Of a stretch of 50,605 nucleotides of DNA, positions 22,485 through 31,022 are shown one piece after another (position 1 is the first letter of the stretch; each line of letters opens with the position of its first letter). The stretch lies in assembly GCF_014648635.1 (NCBI RefSeq), contig NZ_BMRM01000035.1, positions 1-50,605 on the forward strand, given 5' to 3'. This DNA is from Streptomyces cinerochromogenes (GTDB lineage Bacteria > Actinomycetota > Actinomycetes > Streptomycetales > Streptomycetaceae). Below the pieces are notes generated by a model. It worked only from the letters and a program-made list of their open reading frames with translations. It did no database searches and was not told the DNA's origin. Both the position numbers and the translations under genes were made by a program.

Positions 22485-23665
22485 GCGACCGAAGCCTCCA
22501 GCTCTTCCTCGATCTTGGCGAGCAGGCGCTCCTCGATGTCGGCGACACCGATCTGCTGGACCAGCTCGGCGAAGAAGCCGCGGACCACCAGGCGGCGGGC
22601 CTCGTGCTCCGGGATGCCGCGGGCCATCAGGTAGAAGAGCTGCTCGTCGTCGAAGCGGCCGGTGGCGGAGGCGTGGCCGGCGCCGACGATCTCGCCGGTC
22701 TCGATCTCCAGGTTCGGCACCGAGTCGACGCGCGCGCCGTCCGTGAGGACCAGGTTGCGGTTCATCTCGTAGGTGTCGGTGCCCTCGGCCCTGGCCTCGA
22801 TGAGCACGTCGCCGATCCAGACCGCGTGCGCGTTGTCGCCCTGGAGCGCGCCCTTGTAGACGACGTTCGACTTGCAGTGCGGGGTGTTGTGGGTGACCAG
22901 CAGGCGGTGCTCCTGGTGCTGGCCGGCGTCGGTGAAGTACAGGCCGAACAGCTCGGCCTCGCCGCCGGGGCCGGCGTACTCCACGCGCGGGTGCAGGCGC
23001 ACCACGTCACCGCCGAAGGTGACGACCACGGACTTGAAGGAGGCGTCCCGGCCGACCAGCGCGTTGTGCTGGGCGACGTGGACGGCCTTGTCGTCCCAGT
23101 CCTGGACGGAGACGACGGTCAGCTTGGCGCCGTCGCCGAGGATGTAGTCGACGTTGGCGGCGAGCACCGCGTCACCGGTGTGGTCGATGACCACGACGGC
23201 CTCGGCGAAGGCGCCCAGCTCGATCACCTGGTGGCCGAAGGCGGTGCCGCCCTGGCCGTGCACGGCGATGCGAATCGGCTCGGTGAGGACGGTCTCCTTG
23301 GCGACGGTCACGACCGAGGCCTTCTCGAAGGCGGAGTACGCCTGGGCGGCGATGCGGTCCACCGGGGTGCCCGCCTTGCCGAGGCGCGCGTCGCCGCGGC
23401 CGACGGTCTCGACGGTGACGCCCTCGGGGGCCTGGACGTCGACCTTCACACCGTCGCCGTTCGCGACGGCGGTGCCGTCGTGCAGCCCGCGCAGCCGCTC
23501 CAGCGGGGTGAAGCGCCACTCCTCCTCACGGCCGTGCGGGACCGGGAAGTCCGCGACGTCGAAGGACGGGGGCGCACTCATGCGCGAGACGACGGTCGAC
23601 TCCGCGGCGACCGCGATCGAGCCCGCGGTGGTGGAACCCACGGGGATGTTCTGGGCCTCAGCCAT
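22481..23665 (-). CDS. sufD: SufD scaffold subunit
   Basis: A 394-residue SufD, partner of SufB in the SufBC2D scaffold. The C-terminal half has the SufBD beta-helix and closing helices: LEIETGEIVGAGHASATGRF, LFYLMARGIPEHEARRLVVRG. The N-terminal HGREEEWRFTPLERLRGL is typical. It follows sufB after 57 bp, the longest gap inside the operon. Confidence 0.96.
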   Translation of the reverse strand: MAEAQNIPVGSTTAGSIAVAAESTVVSRMSAPPSFDVADFPVPHGREEEWRFTPLERLRGLHDGTAVANGDGVKVDVQAPEGVTVETVGRGDARLGKAGTPVDRIAAQAYSAFEKASVVTVAKETVLTEPIRIAVHGQGGTAFGHQVIELGAFAEAVVVIDHTGDAVLAANVDYILGDGAKLTVVSVQDWDDKAVHVAQHNALVGRDASFKSVVVTFGGDVVRLHPRVEYAGPGGEAELFGLYFTDAGQHQEHRLLVTHNTPHCKSNVVYKGALQGDNAHAVWIGDVLIEARAEGTDTYEMNRNLVLTDGARVDSVPNLEIETGEIVGAGHASATGRFDDEQLFYLMARGIPEHEARRLVVRGFFAELVQQIGVADIEERLLAKIEEELEASVA

Positions 23666-23722
23666 GGCTGTCGTAGTGCTCTCTTTCCTGAGTAAGACGT
23701 CTGCTGGCGATGGGGGCGGTCG

Positions 23723-25144
23723 TCAGCCGACCGCGCCCTCCATCTGCAGCTCGATCAGCCGGTTGAGCTCCAGCGCGTACTCCATCGGCAGCTCCTTGGC
23801 GATCGGCTCGACGAAGCCGCGCACGATCATCGCCATGGCCTCGTCCTCGGAGAGGCCGCGGCTCATCAGGTAGAAGAGCTGGTCCTCGGAGACCTTGGAG
23901 ACGGTGGCCTCGTGGCCCATGGAGACGTCGTCCTCGCGGACGTCGACGTACGGGTACGTGTCCGACCGGGAGACGGTGTCGACCAGCAGCGCGTCGCAGA
24001 GCACGTTGGACTTGGAGCCGGCGGCGCCCTCGCCGATCTCGATCAGACCGCGGTAGGACGTACGGCCGCCACCGCGCGCGACCGACTTCGACACGATGTT
24101 GGACGAGGTGTTCGGGGCCATGTGGACCATCTTGGCGCCCGCGTCCTGGTGCTGCCCCTCGCCCGCGAAGGCGATGGAGAGGGTCTCGCCCTTGGCGTGC
24201 TCGCCCATCAGGTAGACAGCCGGGTACTTCATCGTCACCTTGGAGCCGATGTTGCCGTCGATCCACTCCATGGTCGCGCCCTCGTAGGCCACGGCGCGCT
24301 TGGTGACCAGGTTGTAGACGTTGTTCGACCAGTTCTGGATGGTCGTGTAACGGCAGCGGGCGTTCTTCTTGACGATGATCTCGACCACCGCGGAGTGCAG
24401 CGAGTCCGACTTGTAGATCGGCGCGGTGCAGCCCTCGACGTAGTGCACGTAGGCACCCTCGTCGACGATGATCAGGGTCCGCTCGAACTGGCCCATGTTC
24501 TCCGTGTTGATCCGGAAGTAGGCCTGGAGCGGGATCTCGACGTGGACGCCCTTCGGGACGTAGATGAAGGAGCCGCCGGACCACACGGCCGTGTTCAGCG
24601 CGGCGAACTTGTTGTCGCCGGCCGGGATGACCGTGCCGAAGTACTCCTTGAAGAGCTCCGGGTGCTCCTTCAGGGCGGTGTCGGTGTCGAGGAAGATGAC
24701 GCCCTGCTCCTCCAGGTCCTCGCGGATCTGGTGGTAGACGACCTCCGACTCGTACTGGGCGGCGACACCGGCGACGAGGCGCTGCTTCTCGGCCTCCGGG
24801 ATGCCCAGCTTGTCGTAGGTGTTCTTGATGTCCTCGGGCAGGTCCTCCCAGGACTCCGCCTGCTTCTCCGTGGAGCGCACGAAGTACTTGATGTTGTCGA
24901 AGTCGATGCCCGAGAGGTCGGAGCCCCAGTTCGGCATCGGCTTCTTCTCGAAGAGCTTCAGGCCCTTCAGGCGCAGCTTGGTCATCCACTCCGGCTCGGA
25001 CTTCTTGCCCGAGATGTCGCGGACGACGTCCTCGTTCAGGCCGCGCCTGGCGGAGGCACCGGCCACGTCGGAGTCGGCCCAGCCGTATTCGTACTTGCCC
25101 AGGCCCTCCAGCTCAGGGTGGGCAGTCTCCGTGGGGAGAGTCAT
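23723..25144 (-). CDS. sufB: SufB scaffold subunit
   Basis: A 473-residue SufB, the main cluster-building subunit of the SufBCD complex. Clear family stretches include WAVYLMGEHAKGE-like AVYLMGEHAKGETLSIAFAG, MVHMAPNTSSNIVSKS and GHEATVSKVSEDQLFYLMSR. Cysteines occur in the core (for example EGCTAPIY and NARCRYTTIQNW). The ATG overlaps the SufR stop as ATGA, so the repressor gene is the first cistron of its own target operon. Confidence 0.97.
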   Translation of the reverse strand: MTLPTETAHPELEGLGKYEYGWADSDVAGASARRGLNEDVVRDISGKKSEPEWMTKLRLKGLKLFEKKPMPNWGSDLSGIDFDNIKYFVRSTEKQAESWEDLPEDIKNTYDKLGIPEAEKQRLVAGVAAQYESEVVYHQIREDLEEQGVIFLDTDTALKEHPELFKEYFGTVIPAGDNKFAALNTAVWSGGSFIYVPKGVHVEIPLQAYFRINTENMGQFERTLIIVDEGAYVHYVEGCTAPIYKSDSLHSAVVEIIVKKNARCRYTTIQNWSNNVYNLVTKRAVAYEGATMEWIDGNIGSKVTMKYPAVYLMGEHAKGETLSIAFAGEGQHQDAGAKMVHMAPNTSSNIVSKSVARGGGRTSYRGLIEIGEGAAGSKSNVLCDALLVDTVSRSDTYPYVDVREDDVSMGHEATVSKVSEDQLFYLMSRGLSEDEAMAMIVRGFVEPIAKELPMEYALELNRLIELQMEGAVG

Positions 25145-25875
25145 GCGGGGTTCCTCCCGGCCGTGCTTGCAGGTGCGTCAGTGGATGTCTTGGGGATGAA
25201 CGTCGTGCAGACGCCGTCGCCGTGCGCGATGGTCGCCAGCCGCTGGACGTGGGTGCCCAGCAGCTCTGCGAAGATCTCCGTCTCCGCCTCGCACAGCTGC
25301 GGGAACTGTTCCGCGACGTGAGCGACCGGGCAGTGGTGCTGGCAGAGCTGCTCGCCGACCGGTGCGCTGCGCGCCGTAGCAGCGTACCCGTCGACACTCA
25401 AGGCCTTGGCCAGCGCTTCGGCGCGCTTGTCGGGGGTCACGGCCTCGATCGCCTTGCGGTACGCGCTCGCCTGGGCGGCGATCCGCGCGCGGGCGAAGGC
25501 GGCCACCGCCTCGGGGCCGCCTCCCTGCTCGGCGATCCAGCGGAGCGCGTCCGCGGCGAGCTTGTCGTACGACTGGTCGAAGGCGTCCCGGCCGCAGTCC
25601 GTGAGCGCGAAGACCTTGGCGGGGCGGCCACGCGTGCGCGTGCCGTACACCCGCTGCTCGCGGGCCTCCACCACGTCGTCCGCGACCAGTGCGTCCAGGT
25701 GACGCCGGACGGCCGCCTGGGTCAGCCCCAGCCGGCCGGCGAGTTCGGCGACGGTCGACGGACCGTGGTCCAGGATGGACCGCGCGACCCGGTTGCGCGT
25801 CGAGCGCTCACCGGTCGCTAGCTCCTCCTGGGGGGCACCCGTGGGGGTCTCCCGAGCCTCGCCGACGTTTTTCAC
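25141..25875 (-). CDS. sufR: SufR Fe-S cluster-sensing repressor
   Basis: A 244-residue winged-helix regulator. The DNA-binding part is ILDHGPSTVAELAGRLGLTQAAVRRHLDALV; the C-terminal half has the cysteines expected to hold an Fe-S cluster, in EQLCQHHCPVAHVAEQFPQLCEAE, and a further Cys in DGVCTTFI. GTG at 25875 chosen over a TTG 36 bp upstream: -10-like AACAAT ends 6 nt before it, so the message looks leaderless. Known SufR proteins repress suf when loaded with a cluster. It is the first gene of the operon and is autoregulated through the site at 25875-25888. Confidence 0.94.
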   Translation of the reverse strand: MKNVGEARETPTGAPQEELATGERSTRNRVARSILDHGPSTVAELAGRLGLTQAAVRRHLDALVADDVVEAREQRVYGTRTRGRPAKVFALTDCGRDAFDQSYDKLAADALRWIAEQGGGPEAVAAFARARIAAQASAYRKAIEAVTPDKRAEALAKALSVDGYAATARSAPVGEQLCQHHCPVAHVAEQFPQLCEAETEIFAELLGTHVQRLATIAHGDGVCTTFIPKTSTDAPASTAGRNPA

Positions 25876-25911
25876 AACGCCATTGTTGCGTAATTCCGCG
25901 GAGCCTGACAA
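25875..25911 (-). promoter_or_regulatory. suf operon promoter with SufR operator
   Basis: On the minus strand TTGTCA (25906-25911) and AACAAT (25882-25887) are 18 bp apart. CAAC-GCCATT-GTTG at 25875-25888 covers the -10 box and the presumed start. From memory, CAAC-N6-GTTG is the SufR motif reported in Streptomyces; here it is exact. Confidence 0.75.
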
Positions 25912-25946
25912 GCGCCGTCCGGGTCACCGGAGGTGCCCTGCGTCAC

Positions 25947-25960
25947 TTAGGCATACCTAA
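25947..25960. promoter_or_regulatory. Iron-box-like inverted repeat upstream of suf
   Basis: TTAGG-CATA-CCTAA is symmetric and matches about 12 of 19 positions of the DtxR/DmdR iron-box consensus, with shorter centre spacing. It lies 36 bp upstream of the suf -35 box. It could be a real iron-regulator site or chance. Confidence 0.35.
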
Positions 25961-26236
25961 TCTGACCTGCGGAAACGATCTTTGATCGATCATCGCCCGG
26001 TCGCCGCCCGGGCGGTGCGACGGCGCCCCGATGCCCACGTCCGAAGCACGGCCGTACCCCGCCCGCACCCCCTCCGACCGGCCCTGTTGTCACCCGGGAC
26101 ACCCTCACCACCGCCCTGCGCCCGCGGGGTGCGGACACCGGCGGGACCCTCCTCCGGCATTCCTCGCCCAGCTCCCCCGGCCGGGTGAACGCAGGGGCGC
26201 TCGCCGCGGTCCGGGGACTCCTTCCCACCCGGCCGC
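25961..26236. other. Intergenic stretch without recognised gene
   Basis: The rest of the gap between the iron-box-like repeat and the ABC promoter. GC-rich; the short open frames here have no ribosome sites or recognisable products. GATCTTTGATCGATCATC near 25978-25995 is a small AT-richer patch of no assigned role. Confidence 0.4.
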
Positions 26237-26263
26237 CTGACCGGCGCGCGCGCTCCCTAGACT
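26237..26263 (+). promoter_or_regulatory. Probable promoter of the ABC-2 transporter operon
   Basis: CTGACC (26237-26242) and TAGACT (26258-26263) with 15 bp between. Only 8 nt separate the -10 box from the ATG at 26272, so the transcript has almost no leader. Confidence 0.45.
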
Positions 26264-26271
26264 CTGGAGCC

Positions 26272-27195
26272 ATGCGAAGTGAGCCCGTGGTCCAGGTCCA
26301 GGCCCTGGTGAAGCGGTACGGCACGAAGACCGCGGTGAACGGCCTCGACCTGGTGGCCCAGCCGGGCGTGACCGCCGTACTCGGCCCCAACGGGGCGGGG
26401 AAGACGACCACGGTCGAGACCTGCGAGGGGTACCGGAAGCCGGATTCCGGCACGGTGCGCGTCCTGGGCCTCGACCCGGTGCGGGACTCCGCCGAGCTGC
26501 GGCCCCGCATCGGCGTGATGCTCCAGTCCGGAGGCGTGTACTCGGGCGCCCGCGCCGACGAGATGCTCCGGCACGTCGCCAGGCTGCACGCGCACCCGCT
26601 GGACGTCGACGCCCTCGTCGAACGCCTCGGCCTCGGCTCCTGCGGCCGCACCTCCTACCGCCGGCTCTCCGGCGGCCAGCAGCAGCGGCTCGCGCTCGCC
26701 ATGGCCGTCGTGGGCCGCCCGGAGCTGGTGTTCCTGGACGAGCCGACCGCCGGACTCGACCCGCAGGCCCGCCGGGCCACCTGGGACCTGGTGCGGGACC
26801 TGCGCGCCGACGGCGTCTCGGTGATCCTCACCACGCACCACATGGACGAGGCCGAGCAGCTCGCCGACGACGTCGCGATCATCGACGGCGGCCGGGTCAT
26901 CGCCCAGGGCTCCCCGGAGGAGCTGTGCAAGGGCGGCGCCGAGAACACCCTGCGGTTCACCGGCCGCCCCGGCCTCGACGTCGGCTCCCTGCTCAAGGCG
27001 CTCCCGGCCGACTGCACGGCCGCCGAGCTGACCCCGGGCGCCTACCGGGTCGTCGGCAAGGTCGACCCCCAGCTGCTGGCCACGGTCACCTCCTGGTGCG
27101 CCCAGCACGGGGTGATGCCCGACCGGATCTCGGTGGAACGGCACACGCTGGAGGACGTCTTTCTGGAGCTGACCGGCAAGGAGCTGCGCTCGTGA
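26272..27195 (+). CDS. ABC-2 type transporter ATP-binding protein
   Basis: A 307-residue ATPase of the DrrA-like drug/lipid export class. Walker A GPNGAGKTTT (38-47), Q-loop in GVMLQSGGVYSG, signature LSGGQQQRLALA from 132, Walker B VFLDEPTAGLD and switch THHMDEAEQLAD. A C-terminal domain of about 90 residues follows, as in this class. It overlaps the permease gene by GTGA. Substrate unknown. Position between suf and ctaA is conserved in Streptomyces as I remember it, so it is probably a housekeeping exporter. Confidence 0.93.
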   Translation: MRSEPVVQVQALVKRYGTKTAVNGLDLVAQPGVTAVLGPNGAGKTTTVETCEGYRKPDSGTVRVLGLDPVRDSAELRPRIGVMLQSGGVYSGARADEMLRHVARLHAHPLDVDALVERLGLGSCGRTSYRRLSGGQQQRLALAMAVVGRPELVFLDEPTAGLDPQARRATWDLVRDLRADGVSVILTTHHMDEAEQLADDVAIIDGGRVIAQGSPEELCKGGAENTLRFTGRPGLDVGSLLKALPADCTAAELTPGAYRVVGKVDPQLLATVTSWCAQHGVMPDRISVERHTLEDVFLELTGKELRS

Positions 27196-27959
27196 CCGTG
27201 GGTACGTACACGCCGAAGCCCGGAGCCGCCCCGCTCCCCCGCATGATCGCGGCGCAGGCGGCGCTGGAGACGAAGATGCTGCTGCGCAACGGCGAGCAGC
27301 TGCTGCTGACGGTCGTCATCCCGACCCTGCTGCTGGTGCTCTTCAGCTCGGTCGACATCGTGGACACCGGCAAGGGCGAGGCCGTCGACTTCCTCACCCC
27401 CGGCATCCTGGCGCTGGCCGTGATGTCGACGGCGTTCACGGGGCAGGCCATCGCCACGGGCTTCGAACGCCGCTACGGCGTCCTGAAGCGGCTCGCCTCC
27501 TCGCCGCTGCCGCGCTGGGGCCTGATGACCGCGAAGACGGCGTCCGTCCTGGTCACGGAGATCCTCCAGATCGTCCTGCTGACCGTCATCGCCTTCGCGC
27601 TCGGCTGGTCACCGCACGGCAACCCCGCCACCGTCCTGCTGCTGCTCGTCGCCGGCACGGCCGCCTTCTCCGGGCTCGGCCTGCTGATGGCGGGCACGCT
27701 GAAGGCGGAGGCGACGCTGGCCGCCGCCAACCTGGTCTTCCTGCTGCTCCTCGTGGGCGGCGGGGTCATCGTGCCGCTGGAGAAGTTCGGCTCCGCCGGC
27801 CGGCACGTGCTCGGTCTGCTGCCCGTCTCCGCCCTCTCGGACGGCCTGCGGGACGTCCTCCAGCACGGCGCCGGCATGCCCTGGGGCGACCTGGGGATCC
27901 TCGCCGTGTGGGCGGTCGTGGGCCTGGCGGCGGCGGGGAGGTTCTTCCGCTGGGAGTGA
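27192..27959 (+). CDS. ABC-2 type transporter permease
   Basis: A 255-residue membrane protein with six predicted helices (for example LLLTVVIPTLLLVLFSSVDIV, ILALAVMSTAFTGQAI, VLLLLVAGTAAFSGLGLLMAG, LVFLLLLVGGGVIV). The ABC-2 segment FERRYGVLKRLASSPLPRWGL between TM2 and TM3 is typical of DrrB-like permeases. GTG start overlapping the ATPase stop (GTGA). It pairs with the preceding ATPase as an exporter. Confidence 0.92.
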   Translation: MTVGTYTPKPGAAPLPRMIAAQAALETKMLLRNGEQLLLTVVIPTLLLVLFSSVDIVDTGKGEAVDFLTPGILALAVMSTAFTGQAIATGFERRYGVLKRLASSPLPRWGLMTAKTASVLVTEILQIVLLTVIAFALGWSPHGNPATVLLLLVAGTAAFSGLGLLMAGTLKAEATLAAANLVFLLLLVGGGVIVPLEKFGSAGRHVLGLLPVSALSDGLRDVLQHGAGMPWGDLGILAVWAVVGLAAAGRFFRWE

Positions 27960-27986
27960 CGCGGAGGAGTGACGGTCCGCACCCTC

Positions 27987-28017
27987 GTGAACGCATGCAC
28001 AAGCGGCGGCCTACGAT
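27987..28017 (+). promoter_or_regulatory. Promoter for ctaA, probably leaderless
   Basis: GTGAAC (27987-27992) and TACGAT (28012-28017), 19 bp apart, followed by exactly 7 nt and then the GTG at 28025. This places the transcript start on the start codon. Confidence 0.45.
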
Positions 28018-28024
28018 GGTGGGC

Positions 28025-29026
28025 GTGCCAAAGCTGACCCGCGCCGACGCCGAAGCGGCCCTCCGCAACCCGCTCGCCTTCATCGCCGACCGCTGGACCC
28101 CGGACCCCCGGACCGTCCGACGGGCGGCCCTCGCCGCGCTCGTGATGTCGGTCGTCATCGTCGTCACCGGCGGCGCCGTCCGCCTCACCGGCTCGGGCCT
28201 CGGCTGCCCGACCTGGCCCACCTGCACCGACGACTCGCTGACCACCACCCGGGCCATGGGCTTCCACGGGATCATCGAGTTCGGCAACCGCATGCTGACG
28301 TACGTGCTGTGCGCGGCCGTCGGCTGGGCGATCATCGCGGCCCGCTCCCAGAAGCCCTGGCGGCGCGGCCTGACCCGGCTGGGCTGGGCCCAGTTCTGGG
28401 TCGTCATGGGCAACGCGGTGCTCGGCGGCATCGTCGTCCTGGTCGGCCTGAACCCCTACACGGTCGCCGCGCACTTCCTGCTGTCCACGGCCCTGATCGC
28501 CATCGCCACGGTGATGTGGCAGCGCACCCGGGAGGGTGACGGTGCGCCGCGTCCGCTGGTCGGCAAGGCGGTGCAGCAGCTGGTGTGGTTCCTGGTGGCC
28601 GCGTCCGTGCTGCTCATCGCGGTCGGCACGGTGGTGACCGGGGCCGGCCCGCACGCCGGCGACTCCAGCGAGGTCGAGCGCATCCCGATCGACTGGGAGA
28701 CCGTCTCCAAGCTGCACGCGGTGCTCGCCTGGATCGTGGCGACGCTGACGTTCGCCCTGTGGTTCGTCCTGAAGGCGGTCGACGCGCCGAAGGCCCCGCC
28801 GGCCCGGACGCGTGAGCTGTTCGTCGTCCTGCTGGCCCAGGGGGCCGTGGGCTACGTCCAGTACTTCACCCACCTCCCGGAAGCGCTGGTGGCCGCGCAC
28901 ATGCTCGGCTCCACGGTGATGTGGATCTGGGTCCTGCGCGTCCTGCTCTCGCTGCGCGAGCGCCCGGAGACCGGCCCGGACCTGCCGGCCCCCTCGGCCG
29001 CGGTGCCGGTCGCCACGCGCGCGTGA
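28025..29026 (+). CDS. ctaA: Haem A synthase (COX15/CtaA)
   Basis: A 333-residue membrane protein with eight predicted helices that oxidises haem O to haem A for cytochrome c oxidase. Haem-ligand histidines are visible in GFHGIIEFGNRM, TVAAHFLLS, VSKLHAVLAW and LVAAHMLGS; VTGGAVRLTGSGLGCPTWPTC contains the paired cysteine motif. The GTG at 28025 is preferred over ATG 28016 because it lies 7 nt after a -10 box and no ribosome site is seen. Works with CtaB encoded at 31402-32385. Converges with the nucleotidyltransferase gene with a single base between stops. Confidence 0.93.
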   Translation: MPKLTRADAEAALRNPLAFIADRWTPDPRTVRRAALAALVMSVVIVVTGGAVRLTGSGLGCPTWPTCTDDSLTTTRAMGFHGIIEFGNRMLTYVLCAAVGWAIIAARSQKPWRRGLTRLGWAQFWVVMGNAVLGGIVVLVGLNPYTVAAHFLLSTALIAIATVMWQRTREGDGAPRPLVGKAVQQLVWFLVAASVLLIAVGTVVTGAGPHAGDSSEVERIPIDWETVSKLHAVLAWIVATLTFALWFVLKAVDAPKAPPARTRELFVVLLAQGAVGYVQYFTHLPEALVAAHMLGSTVMWIWVLRVLLSLRERPETGPDLPAPSAAVPVATRA

Positions 29027-29027
29027 G

Positions 29028-29768
29028 TCACCCGGACGCCGCGACGAGGGCGTCGATCGCCGGCGCCAGATAGGCGCGGGTCAGCTCGGCGCGCCGGGTG
29101 AGCCAGGCGGTGGAGGCCGGGTCCGGGGTGCCGTACCGGCGGCGGGTGACGTCCTCGACGACCTCCGCCGGAGCCCCCAGCGCCGCCAGCTCGGTCAGGG
29201 CCTCCCGTTTGGAGATCAGGCGGCCGTCACGGAGGGTCACCGTGGCCCGGGCGAAGGTCAGCAGGCCCAGGTCGACCCAGACGTCCTGCCGCCACAGCCG
29301 CGCCTTGTCGACCGCCGGGCGCCAGAACTCCCGCTGGTCGCGGACGACGAAGCCGGCCAGCTGCCCGTCCGGTACCGGCGGGAGCAGCGCGGCCGGGGTC
29401 TCGCCGTACAGCACGCGTCCGAAGGCGTGCAGCTCGCGCCGGGTGACGGGGGTGACCGGGCGGCGCATCAGCCGTTCGTGCGCCCAGGTGAGGTGCGAGC
29501 GGTCCGCGTCGTGCAGGGTGGCCGGCGTCACGTAGGTGCAGTGGAGCTTCGCCGCGAGCGGTTGCCTCCGCAGTCGCCGGTGCAGCCCGACCAGCCGTCG
29601 TAAGGTCCCCGGGGTGACGGGGCCGGGCAGGACGGCGATCAGGTCGAGGTCGCTGCGGCCCTCCTGGTAGTCGCCGGCGGCCAGGGAGCCGTGCGCCCAG
29701 AGAGCGCGGGGGCGCAGGGGCAGCAGGGCGTGCAGGAACCCGTCGAGCAGGGGCGCGGTCGTCGTCAT
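29028..29768 (-). CDS. Nucleotidyltransferase-domain protein (aminoglycoside adenylyltransferase-like)
   Basis: A 246-residue protein with the polymerase-beta-type nucleotidyltransferase motif GSLAAGDYQEGRSDLDL (27-43), whose Asp pair binds metal, and a helical C-terminal part resembling AadA-type enzymes. RDQREFWRP and the W-rich stretch after it lie in the expected second domain. Substrate unknown; the AadA-like shape suggests adenylylation of a small molecule, but nothing here shows antibiotic resistance. It follows the amidohydrolase gene by 18 bp and is probably cotranscribed with it. Confidence 0.75.
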   Translation of the reverse strand: MTTTAPLLDGFLHALLPLRPRALWAHGSLAAGDYQEGRSDLDLIAVLPGPVTPGTLRRLVGLHRRLRRQPLAAKLHCTYVTPATLHDADRSHLTWAHERLMRRPVTPVTRRELHAFGRVLYGETPAALLPPVPDGQLAGFVVRDQREFWRPAVDKARLWRQDVWVDLGLLTFARATVTLRDGRLISKREALTELAALGAPAEVVEDVTRRRYGTPDPASTAWLTRRAELTRAYLAPAIDALVAASG

Positions 29769-29786
29769 CCGCCCAGTCTGGGCGGC

Positions 29787-30893
29787 TCAGCCGAGTCCGT
29801 ACACCCGGCGCGCGTTGTCCGCCGCGATCAGGCGGGCCACGCGCTGGGCGTCCTCCGGGGACCAGGCTCCCTCGGCGACCCAGCCGCCCAGTACCCGGCC
29901 GAGGGCCTCGCGGAAGAGGCGGGCGCCGACGACGTGCAGTTCGGGCAGGCCCTGCGCGCCGGTGGAGAAGAGGATCTTGCCGAAGGGGGCCAGCTCCAGG
30001 ATCTCGGCGAGGACCGTGGCCGCACGGGCGCCGGTGCGTACGAGCGCGGCGCCCGAGTCGGCGTAGACGTGCGGGAAGACGCCGGCCAGGTGGGCGGCGT
30101 GGCGGTGGTACGGGTAGCAGTGCAGCAGGATCAGGTCGGTGCCGAGGCCGGCGGTGGCCCGGACGAAGTCCGTCAGCAGCACCGGGTCCGTACGGTCGAT
30201 GCGGGAGCCGGGCTCGCCGAGGCCCGCGTGCAGTTGCAGGGGCAGGCCCGAGGCGACGGCGATCCACAGCAGGTGCCGCAGCAGGACGGGGTCGGTGAGC
30301 GCGCCGCCGACCCGCCGCCGGGCCAGCCAGCGGCCCGCCGCACCCCGCACCTCCCCCGGTCCCGGGGGCTCGGGGGCGAGGGCCAGTCCGTGCCGGAGGC
30401 CCGCGACGGAGGTGAAGGCGACGGCGGTCGCCGCGGCCCCGTGCACCGACTCGGCGAGGTTGGCCAGGAAGGACTCCACGGTGCCGGAGGTGTCGGCGAC
30501 CTGCTCGGCGAGCAGCTCCAGCCGGACGATCTCCCGGGCCTCGGCGTCGCCCGCGCCGGCCAGCTCGGCGGGGCCGGTGAGGTCGCCGGGCAGGCCGGTG
30601 TCGACCAGGTACGTCGTGATGCCGCTGCCGCGCAGCAGCCTGCGGCCCGACTCCAGCACGCCCAGTTCCCGGCGCCGGGCCAGGTAGCGGGCGGGCGGGC
30701 AGTGCGGTTCCAGGCCGAGCAGGGGCGGGCACCAGCGCCGTACGGCGAAGCCGGTCTGGGTGTCGAAGAGGGTGGTGCCGGGGGCGGGCGACCCCTCGGT
30801 GCGCGCCAGCTGGGCCTCGAAGGTGCCGAGGCCCAGTTCCGTCCGCAGTACGCCGTGGCAGTACTGGTCCACGAGGGACGGCGTTTCGATCAT
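29787..30893 (-). CDS. Amidohydrolase-family protein
   Basis: A 368-residue TIM-barrel metal-dependent hydrolase of the amidohydrolase-2 type. Histidines at expected strand ends are seen in VDQYCHGVL, LQLHAGLGEPG and ILLHCYPYHRHAAHLA; DSGAALVRTG and FGKILFSTGAQGLPELH follow. The usual final Asp after STD is replaced by STG, which is notable. Natural substrate unknown. ATG with GGGGAG upstream. Cotranscribed with the nucleotidyltransferase. A palindrome lies about 35 bp upstream of the start. Confidence 0.78.
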   Translation of the reverse strand: MIETPSLVDQYCHGVLRTELGLGTFEAQLARTEGSPAPGTTLFDTQTGFAVRRWCPPLLGLEPHCPPARYLARRRELGVLESGRRLLRGSGITTYLVDTGLPGDLTGPAELAGAGDAEAREIVRLELLAEQVADTSGTVESFLANLAESVHGAAATAVAFTSVAGLRHGLALAPEPPGPGEVRGAAGRWLARRRVGGALTDPVLLRHLLWIAVASGLPLQLHAGLGEPGSRIDRTDPVLLTDFVRATAGLGTDLILLHCYPYHRHAAHLAGVFPHVYADSGAALVRTGARAATVLAEILELAPFGKILFSTGAQGLPELHVVGARLFREALGRVLGGWVAEGAWSPEDAQRVARLIAADNARRVYGLG

Positions 30894-30927
30894 CCGGGCT
30901 CCCCGTGAGGACGCGCTGTGCTGCCTT

Positions 30928-30943
30928 ACCCGTCCTAACGGGT
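30928..30943. promoter_or_regulatory. Palindrome upstream of the amidohydrolase gene
   Basis: ACCCGT-CCTA-ACGGGT, perfect 6-bp arms extended by weak A/T symmetry. It lies in the presumed promoter and may be an operator. No regulator gene is adjacent. Confidence 0.35.
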
Positions 30944-31022
30944 GAACCGGGTTCAGGTGGCGGCAGCCGGCCGAAAGGGATGCGCGCCGGCCGCCGAACG
31001 CACGCCGAACACCGAGCGCGCG

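Noticed and set aside
25978..25995. Small AT-richer patch as an attachment or origin-like site
   Set aside because: Too short, not repeated and not near a tRNA or integrase gene.
29028..29768. Streptomycin/spectinomycin resistance gene
   Set aside because: Only the nucleotidyltransferase fold is shared; the locus is not a resistance context and substrate residues cannot be judged by eye.
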